From: Flavobacterium sp. | Lineage (GTDB): Bacteria > Bacteroidota > Bacteroidia > Flavobacteriales > Flavobacteriaceae | Length of the DNA stretch: 64,000 bases | Assembly: GCF_024710485.1 (NCBI RefSeq) | Contig: NZ_JANJUQ010000041.1 | Span: forward strand, 1-64,000 | Reading direction: 5' to 3' | Part shown: positions 28,371 through 35,037 of the stretch, piece after piece | How the letters are laid out: the number at the start of each line of letters is the position of its first letter | How positions within the stretch are numbered: the first letter of the stretch is position 1 | Notes under the pieces: generated by a model | The model's input: only the letters and a program-made list of their open reading frames with translations | Told to the model about the DNA's origin: nothing | Database searches by the model: none | Translations under genes and position numbers: made by a program

Positions 28371-30059
28371 ATGCGCTGGACACTCCAACCCAAACCATCA
28401 TCCGAAAAAGTCAAAGCTTTAGCAGCCGAACTCAAAGTAGATGAGTTGATTGCGATGCTTTTGGTACAGCGAGGTATTGAAACCTTTGAAGCCGCACGCC
28501 AATTTTTTCGTCCGAGTTTGTCTGATTTACACGATCCGTATTTGATGAAAGACATGGACAAAGCTGTGGTTCGCATTGAAACAGCTATTGCCAATGCCGA
28601 AAATATTTTAGTCTTTGGTGATTACGATGTGGATGGCACAACAGCGGTTTCCCTGGTGTCGAGTTATTTGAAAAGTTTTTATCACAATGTGGCGACTTAT
28701 ATTCCGGATCGCTATAACGAAGGTTACGGCGTTTCGTACCAAGGGATTGATTTTGCAGACGATAATGGTTTTACCTTGATAATTGCTTTGGATTGCGGCA
28801 TCAAATCTATCGATCATGTGGCCTACGCCAAAGCTAAAAACATCGATTTTATCATTTGTGATCACCATCGCCCTGGAGATACACTACCGGAAGCTGTAGC
28901 TGTTTTAGATCCTAAAAGAGCCGATTGCACGTATCCGTATGATGAATTGTGTGGCTGCGGCGTTGGGTTTAAATTGATTCAGGCGCTTGCGCAAAACAGG
29001 AATCAAACTGTTGAAGATTTAGTGCCTTATTTAGATTTGGTGGCGACTGCGATAGCCGCGGATATTGTTCCGATGACAGGAGAAAACAGGGTTTTGGCCA
29101 AGTTTGGTTTGGAAGTCATTAATAGTAATCCGCGTCCCGGAATTAAGGCTTTGGTCCAAAATGTCAAAAAGAAAACGCTCACCATAACCGATGTCGTTTT
29201 TATCATTGCGCCACGAATTAACGCCGCAGGCAGAATAAAACACGGTAACGAAGCCGTTGCTTTGCTTACGGAATACGATTTAGAACAAGCTGAATTTTTT
29301 GCTTCCGAAATAGAGCAACACAACAGCGATCGCAAAGATTTGGACAAACAAATTACCGCTGAAGCCTTATCGCAAATCACAGAAAATGAGGAAACTAAAA
29401 AATTTACGACGGTCGTTTACCAAGAAAACTGGCACAAAGGCGTTATCGGCATTGTAGCTTCGCGATTGACAGAAACGTATTATCGTCCTACGATAGTGTT
29501 CACTAAAAGTGGCGACAAACTCGCGGCCTCAGCGCGTTCGGTGAAGGATTTTGATATTTACAATGCTTTAGAATCTTGTGCCGAACACTTGGAACAATTT
29601 GGCGGCCATATGTATGCGGCAGGAATGACTTTAAAGGAAGAAAATTATGCTGCTTTCAAAGAAGCCTTTGAAAGAACGGTGGAAGCAACAATACATCCTG
29701 ATTTGCTGACTCCTGAAATTGCAGTGGATGCCGAAATTAATTTGACGGATATCAACGAAAAGTTAGTCCGGATTTTAAACCAATTTGAACCTTTCGGTCC
29801 GCAAAACATGACGCCGGTTTTTATGACCAAAGGGTTAAAAGATTCGGGTTACGCTAAAGGAATCGGTGCCGACGAAGACCATTTGAAACTATACGTCAAG
29901 CAAAATAATTCCCAGGGATTTGGCGCTATTGGTTTTGGTTTAGGAAAGAAATTGGATTTGGTCAAAAACCAGCAACCTTTTGACGCCGTGTATTGCATAG
30001 ACGAAAACGAATTCAACGGCAAGGTTTCGGTGCAGTTGCGGTTGAAGGATATAAGGTAG
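28371..30059 (+). CDS. recJ: Single-stranded-DNA-specific exonuclease RecJ
   Basis: 562 residues. A 5'-3' ssDNA exonuclease of RecF-pathway recombination, mismatch and base-excision repair. DHH-family motifs: VFGDYDVDGTTA (D84, D86, D88), ALDCGIKS, CDHHRPGD (D164, H165, H166), then DLVATAIAADIVPM. The DHHA1 domain follows (about 350-450; HKGVIGIVASRLTE, LEQFGGHMYAAGM) and a C-terminal OB-like domain. Length is close to E. coli RecJ (577). The stop codon is one base from the stop of convergent lpxH, leaving no room for a terminator between them. Confidence 0.97.
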   Translation: MRWTLQPKPSSEKVKALAAELKVDELIAMLLVQRGIETFEAARQFFRPSLSDLHDPYLMKDMDKAVVRIETAIANAENILVFGDYDVDGTTAVSLVSSYLKSFYHNVATYIPDRYNEGYGVSYQGIDFADDNGFTLIIALDCGIKSIDHVAYAKAKNIDFIICDHHRPGDTLPEAVAVLDPKRADCTYPYDELCGCGVGFKLIQALAQNRNQTVEDLVPYLDLVATAIAADIVPMTGENRVLAKFGLEVINSNPRPGIKALVQNVKKKTLTITDVVFIIAPRINAAGRIKHGNEAVALLTEYDLEQAEFFASEIEQHNSDRKDLDKQITAEALSQITENEETKKFTTVVYQENWHKGVIGIVASRLTETYYRPTIVFTKSGDKLAASARSVKDFDIYNALESCAEHLEQFGGHMYAAGMTLKEENYAAFKEAFERTVEATIHPDLLTPEIAVDAEINLTDINEKLVRILNQFEPFGPQNMTPVFMTKGLKDSGYAKGIGADEDHLKLYVKQNNSQGFGAIGFGLGKKLDLVKNQQPFDAVYCIDENEFNGKVSVQLRLKDIR

Positions 30060-30060
30060 T

Positions 30061-30813
30061 TTAGTATTTCTTCAACTCAAAAGTTTCACCATCAAAAACG
30101 CCATACGTAAAATAGCCAATCCAATCGCCTAAGTTGATGTATTCGGCATTTTCGCCTACCGTAATTACCATCGGCAAATGACGGTGACCAAAAATCAAAT
30201 AGTGGTAATGCTTGGTTTGCAGTTTTCGTTTGCAGTATTGTATCAACCATTCGTTTTCTTCGCCTAAAAATTTCACATCGGCTTCCCCCGAAATCAGTTT
30301 GTTTTTAACCGATAAATATTGGGCCAATCTCATACCGATATCCGGATGCAACCAACGGTAGAGCCATTTGGAGAATGGATTGGTGAAGACTTTCTTCATG
30401 CGTTTGTAGCCTTTATCGCCCGGACCTTTACCATCGCCGTGACCGATTAAAAACGTTTTACCGTTAAATTCATACTCTTGATTGTCGCGATAGATCGGAA
30501 TGTTCAGTTCTTTCTCGAAATAATCATGCATCCACAAATCGTGATTGCCTACAAAAAAGTAAATCGGAATACCACTGTCGCGAATTTCTGCTAATTTACC
30601 CAGAACACGGACAAATCCTTTCGGAACCACGGTTTTGTATTCAAACCAAAAATCAAACAAATCGCCTAGCAAGAAAATCGCTTCGGCGTCTTGCTTTACT
30701 TCGTCCAACCAAGCCACAAATTTTTGCTCACGAGGAAAACTCGCTTCCGCAGTCGGAGCGCCAAAATGTTGGTCGGAGGCAAAATAGATTTTTTTGTTGG
30801 GTGTAATTTGCAT
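30061..30813 (-). CDS. lpxH: UDP-2,3-diacylglucosamine diphosphatase-like metallophosphoesterase
   Basis: 250 residues. All calcineurin-fold metal motifs are present: FASDQHFGAP (D14, H16), GDLFDFWFEY, GNHDLWMHDY, IGHGDGKGPGDKGYK and FGHRHLP. The DFWFEY and GNHD-LWM variants fit LpxH, which cleaves UDP-2,3-diacylglucosamine to lipid X in lipid A synthesis at the inner face of the cytoplasmic membrane. It is last in a minus-strand run (enoyl-CoA hydratase, small membrane protein, queD, lpxH) with a 9-bp gap from queD. The gene symbol rests on family resemblance; a paralogous phosphoesterase is the alternative. Confidence 0.88.
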   Translation of the reverse strand: MQITPNKKIYFASDQHFGAPTAEASFPREQKFVAWLDEVKQDAEAIFLLGDLFDFWFEYKTVVPKGFVRVLGKLAEIRDSGIPIYFFVGNHDLWMHDYFEKELNIPIYRDNQEYEFNGKTFLIGHGDGKGPGDKGYKRMKKVFTNPFSKWLYRWLHPDIGMRLAQYLSVKNKLISGEADVKFLGEENEWLIQYCKRKLQTKHYHYLIFGHRHLPMVITVGENAEYINLGDWIGYFTYGVFDGETFELKKY

Positions 30814-30822
30814 GTAGCTTAC

Positions 30823-31275
30823 TTATGAATTATCCGAGGCATACCATTCGGCAAAGGAAGTGTCGGTTTCTTGGAGTTTTAAAGAATGTAGTGCAATGTT
30901 TTGCGGTAAACGATTTTTTATTTTTTGCGCAAAATCAGTAACCATATTTTCGCTGGTAGGTTGGTAATCTACCAAAATCACATGATGACCGCGGTCTTTG
31001 AGTTCGTTGGCTAATTCTATATGAGGTGTGTTTTGATTGAAAACTGTCGCATGATCGAATACATCCACAATTTCTTCTTTCACAATTTTTTTCAAATCCG
31101 AAAAGTCGATGACCATTCCAAACTTCACATTCGAAGTGTCGGTTATAGGTTGACCAATTACCGTTACCGATAACTTATAGCTGTGTCCGTGCACATTCTT
31201 GCATTTACCGTCGTAGCCGTAAAGCGCGTGCCCGGTTTCGAAAGAGAATTGTTTGGTAATTCGGATGTTACTCAT
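30823..31275 (-). CDS. queD: 6-carboxytetrahydropterin synthase (QueD/PTPS family)
   Basis: 150 residues. It makes 6-carboxy-5,6,7,8-tetrahydropterin from dihydroneopterin triphosphate in queuosine/7-deazaguanine synthesis. Zinc ligands H16, H29 and H31 (TGHALYG, NVHGHSY) and the catalytic cysteine C25 (DGKCKN) are in place, as are MVIDFSDLK, DVFDHATVFN and the Glu in PTSENMV. Length is a little above the 120 residues of the E. coli enzyme, as often in Bacteroidota. It lies 9 bp upstream of lpxH and 37 bp downstream of a small membrane protein gene; no other queuosine genes are in the window. Confidence 0.94.
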   Translation of the reverse strand: MSNIRITKQFSFETGHALYGYDGKCKNVHGHSYKLSVTVIGQPITDTSNVKFGMVIDFSDLKKIVKEEIVDVFDHATVFNQNTPHIELANELKDRGHHVILVDYQPTSENMVTDFAQKIKNRLPQNIALHSLKLQETDTSFAEWYASDNS

Positions 31276-31312
31276 GAAAAAAGTTTTAATGCTGCAAATT
31301 TAGTAAATATTA

Positions 31313-31489
31313 CTACAGCTCGTCCTGTCTTTTTTTAGCTTTGCGGTACATCAACCAAGCCAGACCGGCTAAAATTGCAAAGGGTAAAATGTAACCTATC
31401 CAAACGCCAACCAAATACCCGCTATCCGGAGCATTTTTGATTTTTTCATCAATAGTTGCTTGCTGTAAAAGAGAAATAAGGAGTAGCAT
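31313..31489 (-). CDS. Small single-span membrane protein (58 residues)
   Basis: A 58-codon frame from ATG (31487-31489) to TAG (31313-31315). The protein starts MLLLISLLQQATIDEKIKNA, has one strong membrane segment at about residues 25-47 (GYLVGVWIGYILPFAILAGL) and ends in a basic tail (YRKAKKRQDEL), which predicts a cytoplasmic C-terminus. It starts 3 bp after the stop of the enoyl-CoA hydratase gene and ends 37 bp before queD, all on the same strand, which is good evidence that it is a real cistron. No family is recognised and no function is proposed. Confidence 0.72.
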   Translation of the reverse strand: MLLLISLLQQATIDEKIKNAPDSGYLVGVWIGYILPFAILAGLAWLMYRKAKKRQDEL

Positions 31490-31492
31490 GAT

Positions 31493-32257
31493 TTACTTTT
31501 TAAATTCGTTAAGCGCATTTTTGGTAAAATCGGAGAGCGCCAATAGGCCTGAGATGGCTGCACGTTCGTATAACAGATTGTCCCAATGCTCAGTGCCTTC
31601 CCAAAACACTTTTTTCATAGCGGTCAAGGCATCCGGGTTGTAACCTGCTAGTCTTTTGGCCATTGCTAAAGTTGCATCGTTTAATTCGCTGTAACTGTCG
31701 AAAACATCTGCATAAAGTCCTTTTTCCACAGCCCAATCTGCGGTGTGCCAATGGTTGGGTTGAAGAGTCAAGACTGACATGGCCGTTTTGCCGATTTTTC
31801 GTGATAAGGCCGGTTCAATCACAAACGGTCCGATACCAATGGCGATTTCGGATAACTTGATTGAAGCGTCTTGGTAAGCATAGGCAAAATCACAAGCAGC
31901 AGCTAAACCAACACCGCCACCAACGGCTTTTCCATGTATTTTTCCGAGTATGATTTTAGAACAGTTACGCATCGCATTGATAACGTTGGCAAAACCGGAG
32001 AAGAATTTCTTTCCGTCTTCTAAGTTAGCTACAGAAAGCAGTTCGTCAAAAGAAGCACCGGCACAGAAGTTTTTTCCATCGCTTTGCAATACGATTACGT
32101 TGACCTCGGCATTGTTACTGAGTGCATTGAGTTCATCGGTGAGTTTTTGTAATAAATCACTCGGAAAAGAATTACTGGCAGGATGACTGAAAGTAAGAAA
32201 GGCAATTTTGTGGTCAATTTGGGTTTGGATAAACCCGGAGGTATTTTCGGCAGACAT
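31493..32257 (-). CDS. Enoyl-CoA hydratase/isomerase family protein
   Basis: 254 residues, crotonase fold. The oxyanion-hole segments GKNFCAGASFDEL and GKAVGGGVGLAAACDFAYA are clear, followed by KLSEIAIGIGPFVIEPALSRKIG, the usual position of a catalytic Glu and helix H3. It probably hydrates or isomerises an acyl-CoA in fatty-acid or branched-chain (for example methylglutaconyl-CoA) breakdown; the specific substrate cannot be read from sequence. It heads a minus-strand run with a 58-residue membrane protein, queD and lpxH, genes with no obvious metabolic link to it. The promoter probably lies in 32258-32340, divergent from the tRNA locus. Confidence 0.9.
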   Translation of the reverse strand: MSAENTSGFIQTQIDHKIAFLTFSHPASNSFPSDLLQKLTDELNALSNNAEVNVIVLQSDGKNFCAGASFDELLSVANLEDGKKFFSGFANVINAMRNCSKIILGKIHGKAVGGGVGLAAACDFAYAYQDASIKLSEIAIGIGPFVIEPALSRKIGKTAMSVLTLQPNHWHTADWAVEKGLYADVFDSYSELNDATLAMAKRLAGYNPDALTAMKKVFWEGTEHWDNLLYERAAISGLLALSDFTKNALNEFKK

Positions 32258-32339
32258 AAAAAATGAATATTTAGGGTAAATTTACAACAAATCTCAAAAA
32301 AAGATGCTCCTTGAGTTGTTTTTTGTTTGGATAAAATTA

Positions 32340-32347
32340 TATATTTG
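32340..32347 (+). promoter_or_regulatory. Putative -7 box of the tRNA locus (TATATTTG)
   Basis: Matches TAnnTTTG and ends 13 bp before the broken tRNA copy at 32361, the expected spacing for a stable-RNA promoter. The first RNA made from it would be the broken tRNA, followed by tRNA-Ala. Confidence 0.6.
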
Positions 32348-32360
32348 TCGTCTCAAAAAC

Positions 32361-32430
32361 CGGGATGTAGCTCAGTTAGCTAGAGTGTCCAGATAGCCAT
32401 CGGGAAGGGCGGTTTTGAAATTCAAATATT
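32361..32430 (+). pseudogene. Broken tRNA copy: intact 5' half, palindromic anticodon arm, decayed 3' half
   Basis: The first 27 bases (CGGGATGTAGCTCAGTTAGC, then TAGAGTG) match the acceptor and D arm of the tRNA-Ala that follows directly. Instead of an anticodon arm there are 18 bases, TCCAGATAGCCATCGGGA, a near-palindrome. The T arm is degenerate and AT-rich, and no acceptor 3' strand can pair with CGGGATG. It touches the intact tRNA without a spacer. It is most likely nonfunctional as a tRNA. Confidence 0.8.
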
Positions 32431-32504
32431 GGGGATGTAGCTCAGTTGGCTAGAGTGCTTGACTGGCAGTCAAGAGGTCGTGGGTTCGAGCCCCATCTTC
32501 TCCA
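32431..32504 (+). tRNA. tRNA-Ala (GGC)
   Basis: 74 nt. Acceptor GGGGATG pairs with CTTCTCC, giving the G3-U70 pair that marks alanine tRNAs, plus one U-U mismatch; the discriminator is A. The D arm is GCTC/GAGT. The anticodon arm CTTGA/TCAAG encloses loop CTGGCAG, anticodon GGC. The T arm is GTGGG-TTCGAGC-CCCAT. The CCA end is not encoded. A hairpin terminator follows 2 bp later. The last 28 bases recur downstream of the GIY-YIG gene. Confidence 0.94.
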
Positions 32505-32505
32505 C

Positions 32506-32535
32506 AAAGTCCTGAGAAATCAGGACTTTTTCTTT
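32506..32535 (+). terminator. Terminator after tRNA-Ala
   Basis: Stem AAAGTCCTGA/TCAGGACTTT with a GAAA tetraloop (32506-32529) and a T-rich tail. The GIY-YIG gene starts only 7 bp later. Confidence 0.88.
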
Positions 32536-32541
32536 TTGAAT

Positions 32542-32790
32542 ATGTTTTACGTTTATATAATTTATTCCGAATTGCTTAATAAATACTATGTTGGTTCTTG
32601 TCAAAATATTGATGAGCGCCTACGTGACCATTTGAACAGTCGCAGTAAGTATACCAAATCAGCTAAGGATTGGAAATTGAAGTATTCAGAATCATTTTTC
32701 TCAAGAAGTGAGGCTTATCAACGTGAAATGCAGATTAAGAAAATGAAAAGCAGGACTTATATTGAGAAATTAATCGAAAATAGTTACTAG
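32542..32790 (+). CDS. Small GIY-YIG nuclease family protein next to tRNA
   Basis: 82 residues from the ATG at 32542; the frame extends back into the tRNA, but that part is not protein-like. Motifs: YVYIIYS (GIY position), YYVGSCQNIDERLRDH (YIG position plus conserved Arg), an Asn-Ser-Arg block NSRSKYTKS and a C-terminal Glu in EAYQREMQIKKMKS, the expected metal-binding residue. These stand-alone UPF0213-like nucleases are common in Bacteroidota; their role is not established, though GIY-YIG domains elsewhere cut DNA during homing, repair and transposition. It lies between tRNA-Ala and a second copy of the tRNA 3' end, and its stop codon falls inside that copy. Confidence 0.88.
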   Translation: MFYVYIIYSELLNKYYVGSCQNIDERLRDHLNSRSKYTKSAKDWKLKYSESFFSRSEAYQREMQIKKMKSRTYIEKLIENSY

Positions 32791-32842
32791 AGTGTCCCGA
32801 TGGTAATCGGGAAGGTCGTGGGTTCGAGCCCCATCTTCTCCA
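32782..32842 (+). pseudogene. tRNA 3'-end copy with palindromic anticodon arm
   Basis: It begins with part of the D arm (AGTTACTAGAGTG), then 18 bases, TCCCGATGGTAATCGGGA, in place of an anticodon arm, then AGGTCGTGGGTTCGAGCCCC and ATCTTCTCCA, identical to the tRNA-Ala 3' end. The acceptor 5' strand and D-arm start are missing, being replaced by the end of the GIY-YIG gene. It is paired with its own terminator. It is probably not a working tRNA. Confidence 0.82.
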
Positions 32843-32843
32843 C

Positions 32844-32877
32844 AAAAAAGCCTGAATCATCGATTCAGGCTTTTTTT
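32844..32877. terminator. Bidirectional terminator after tRNA 3'-end copy
   Basis: Stem AAAAAAGCCTGAATC/GATTCAGGCTTTTTT (32844-32858, 32862-32876). It also serves the convergent DUF3109 gene, whose stop codon lies at its right edge. Confidence 0.9.
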
Positions 32878-33448
32878 ATTTCTCGTTCTTCAACTCTTCA
32901 GCTACTTTTTCCAATTCGGTATACCAATCTTGACCGAATTTTCGAATCAAAGCTTCTTTTACAAATTTATACACAGGAACTTGCAATTCTTTTCCTAAAG
33001 TACATGCATCGTTGCAAATGTCCCAACGGTCGTAATTTACAGCGGCAAATTCACTAAAATCTTTCACACGAATCGGATACAAATGACAAGAAACCGGTTT
33101 TTTCCAGTCGATTATCCCTTGATTGTAGGCTTGCTCAATACCGCAAAGCGCTGTTTTTCCGTCAAAAATTACATAAGCGCAATCTTTGTTGTCAATAAGT
33201 GGTGTTTCTAAATCCTGATCGGTGCCGACTACCCAAGTGCCCAATTTTTCTATGGCTTCAATGCCTTCTTTGCGCAAGAAAGGTTTCACTTTCGGATAAA
33301 TGTCTTCCAATATTTTGGTTTCGGCTTCACTCAATGGCGCACCGGCATCGCCGTCTACACAACAAGCGCCGTGACAGGCCGATAGGTTGCAAACAAAATC
33401 TTTTTCGAGTATATCCTCCGATACGATGGTTTTGCCTAATTGAAACAT
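32876..33448 (-). CDS. DUF3109 family cysteine-rich protein
   Basis: 190 residues. An N-terminal cysteine cluster (C20, C25, C29, C30; [13 protein letters not shown]) is followed by [22 protein letters not shown] and [10 protein letters not shown], nine cysteines in total, arranged like a YkgJ/DUF3109-type iron-sulfur or zinc-binding protein. No signal peptide is seen. Function is unknown. It is monocistronic, convergent with the tRNA/GIY-YIG locus through a shared terminator. A short perfect palindrome (33465-33481) lies just upstream of its start codon and would be in the leader RNA. Confidence 0.85.
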   Translation of the reverse strand: MFQLGKTIVSEDILEKDFVCNLSACHGACCVDGDAGAPLSEAETKILEDIYPKVKPFLRKEGIEAIEKLGTWVVGTDQDLETPLIDNKDCAYVIFDGKTALCGIEQAYNQGIIDWKKPVSCHLYPIRVKDFSEFAAVNYDRWDICNDACTLGKELQVPVYKFVKEALIRKFGQDWYTELEKVAEELKNEK

Positions 33449-33464
33449 TTGATAGTAAGAGGAG

Positions 33465-33481
33465 GAAGCCCAGTGGGCTTC
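33465..33481. repeat. Short perfect palindrome in DUF3109 leader
   Basis: GAAGCCCA-G-TGGGCTTC, 17 bp centred 25 bp upstream of the DUF3109 start. It could be a regulator site, or a remnant of an intergenic repeat. Confidence 0.45.
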
Positions 33482-33584
33482 AGATATTTTAAAATAGATT
33501 AATTTTTTTAGCTACGGCTAAAAGCCAAAGCGTGATTTTTAATGCAAAGGTAAAATCAAAAATCGTTATAAACGATTAAAAACC

Positions 33585-33592
33585 TAATTTTG
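33585..33592 (+). promoter_or_regulatory. Putative marC -7 promoter box (TAATTTTG)
   Basis: Matches TAnnTTTG, 17 bp before the ATG of the MarC-like gene. Confidence 0.5.
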
Positions 33593-33609
33593 CAAAAAAA
33601 AATAGCGTC

Positions 33610-34185
33610 ATGAATTTAGACTTCAGAGAAATTGCTACGGCTACTATGGTTTTGTTTGCCGTTATTGACATCGTTGGGAGTATCCCGGTCATTATCGATT
33701 TGAGAACCCGCTTCGGTCATATTCAGTCTGAAAAAGCTTCTATAGTGTCAGCCGGAATTATGATTGCCTTTCTTTTTGTAGGTGAAGAAATTTTGAAGTT
33801 GATTGGCATCGATGTCAACTCTTTTGCCGTAGCCGGTTCATTTGTACTTTTCTTTTTGGCTTTGGAAATGATTTTAGGTATTCGGTTGTACCGAGATGAA
33901 GAAGCTAATTCTGCGTCTATCGTGCCAATTGCTTTCCCGTTAATTGCCGGAGCCGGAACCATGACAACGCTACTGTCTTTGCGTGCCGAATTCCAATCGA
34001 TTAATATTATTATCGCCATCCTATTGAACATTATATTGGTTTACATCGTTTTGAAATCGTCTTCCAAAATTGAAAAGATGTTAAGCAAAAACGGTTTGAG
34101 TATCATTAGAAAAGTATTTGGAGTAGTTTTGTTAGCTATTGCTGTTAAATTATTTGCGGCTAATGTTAAAGGACTATTTGTCTGA
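33610..34185 (+). CDS. MarC family integral membrane protein
   Basis: 191 residues with six hydrophobic segments and no other domain. The first segment (TATMVLFAVIDIVGSIPVII) has the conserved D-x-x-G-S-x-P of the MarC/NAAT family, and SIVPIAFPLIAGAGTMTTLL matches the second family repeat. The original link of MarC to multiple antibiotic resistance has not held up, and the transported substrate is unknown. It has a promoter-like box just upstream and is followed after 38 bp, with its own promoter-like box, by a small membrane protein gene. Confidence 0.9.
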   Translation: MNLDFREIATATMVLFAVIDIVGSIPVIIDLRTRFGHIQSEKASIVSAGIMIAFLFVGEEILKLIGIDVNSFAVAGSFVLFFLALEMILGIRLYRDEEANSASIVPIAFPLIAGAGTMTTLLSLRAEFQSINIIIAILLNIILVYIVLKSSSKIEKMLSKNGLSIIRKVFGVVLLAIAVKLFAANVKGLFV

Positions 34186-34198
34186 TTTTAAAAATTAG

Positions 34199-34206
34199 TA
34201 TTTTTG
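34199..34206 (+). promoter_or_regulatory. Putative -7 promoter box (TATTTTTG)
   Basis: Matches TAnnTTTG, 17 bp before the ATG of the 65-residue membrane protein, with little space for a long leader. Confidence 0.48.
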
Positions 34207-34223
34207 CGCTATAAATTCAACCC

Positions 34224-34421
34224 ATGAAAATTTTTACTACCATATTAATTGTTGTTGCTTTTGCTCTGATTGCTTTCAATGTGACCATGTTGGACTTCAG
34301 CAATTTGTTTGAAGGTGATAGTTTGGTTGCTCTAATAGGAATAGCAGCAGCTATGTGTGCCATGCTGATTCTTTTGATTTTCAGAATGTCGAAGAAAATC
34401 GAAGAGAAACTAAAAAACTAA
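34224..34421 (+). CDS. Small two-span membrane protein (65 residues)
   Basis: 65 residues with two hydrophobic segments (about 3-22 and 34-54) joined by an acidic loop (DFSNLFEGDS), ending in a basic/acidic tail (RMSKKIEEKLKN). No family is recognised. It lies 7 bp upstream of a flavoprotein gene on the same strand and 38 bp after marC, so cotranscription with the flavoprotein is likely. A function cannot be proposed. Confidence 0.7.
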   Translation: MKIFTTILIVVAFALIAFNVTMLDFSNLFEGDSLVALIGIAAAMCAMLILLIFRMSKKIEEKLKN

Positions 34422-34428
34422 CCTTCCT

Positions 34429-35037
34429 ATGTACGATGTTTTAATTATTGGCGGCGGTGTTTCAGGCATGTCTTGTGCTTTGATTTTAGGTTCCGCTCAA
34501 AACAAACCTTTTGTAGTCGATAAAAAAATAGGCATCATCGCGCACCAAAAAGCTTCTTCTTTGCAAGATGCTTTATTCAATAATGCTTACGGGATACCGG
34601 CAGGAAAATTGGGTTCGGATTTACTAACAGAAAGCATTACGCATTTACAACAATTGTATCCGCATATCGATCAAATTGCGGGCGAGAAAGTAATGAAGAT
34701 TGAAGGCGAAGTCGGAAACTTTTCTGTAATCACCAACAAAAACACTTATGCTACCAAAATCGTAGTTATAGGTATTGGAGCTTCAAATCCGTTTACGATA
34801 GAAGGTCTTGAAGCGTATGTGATACCGCATCAAAAAGTAATTGCTGAAAAAAACCGAATCCAACTCAAAAATACCGACCACAAAGTAACCGAAGGGATCT
34901 ATGTTACCGGGACCTTAGCCGGTTGGAGAAGTCAACTGGCTATAGCCGCCGGAAGTGGTGCTGCCGTAGCTACTGATATTTTAACCCTTTGGAATAATGG
35001 GGTTCATGTGCAAGTACACGATAGCATTCGGAAGTAA
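34429..35037 (+). CDS. Short FAD-dependent oxidoreductase (thioredoxin-reductase-like fold)
   Basis: 202 residues. The FAD-binding glycine motif is IIGGGVSGMS (6-15), and the C-terminal flavin segment is EGIYVTGTLAG (about 164-174), as in thioredoxin-reductase-like proteins. The protein is much shorter than thioredoxin reductase: the NADPH-binding domain is missing and there is no redox CxxC, so it is at most a minimal one-domain flavoprotein. Many Bacteroidota carry such proteins without known function. The gene ends directly against the stop codon of the convergent S41 protease gene with no intervening base. Confidence 0.8.
   Translation: MYDVLIIGGGVSGMSCALILGSAQNKPFVVDKKIGIIAHQKASSLQDALFNNAYGIPAGKLGSDLLTESITHLQQLYPHIDQIAGEKVMKIEGEVGNFSVITNKNTYATKIVVIGIGASNPFTIEGLEAYVIPHQKVIAEKNRIQLKNTDHKVTEGIYVTGTLAGWRSQLAIAAGSGAAVATDILTLWNNGVHVQVHDSIRK

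Noticed and set aside
32446-32541. N-terminal extension of the GIY-YIG protein through the tRNA
   Set aside because: The frame is open, but it translates the tRNA and terminator; the ATG at 32542 begins the family motif.
32800-33057. 85-codon frame starting in the tRNA 3'-end copy
   Set aside because: It overlaps the tRNA copy, a terminator and the antisense of the DUF3109 gene; no protein-like features.
34429-35037. Thioredoxin reductase
   Set aside because: The redox CxxC and the NADPH domain are missing and the protein is only 202 residues.
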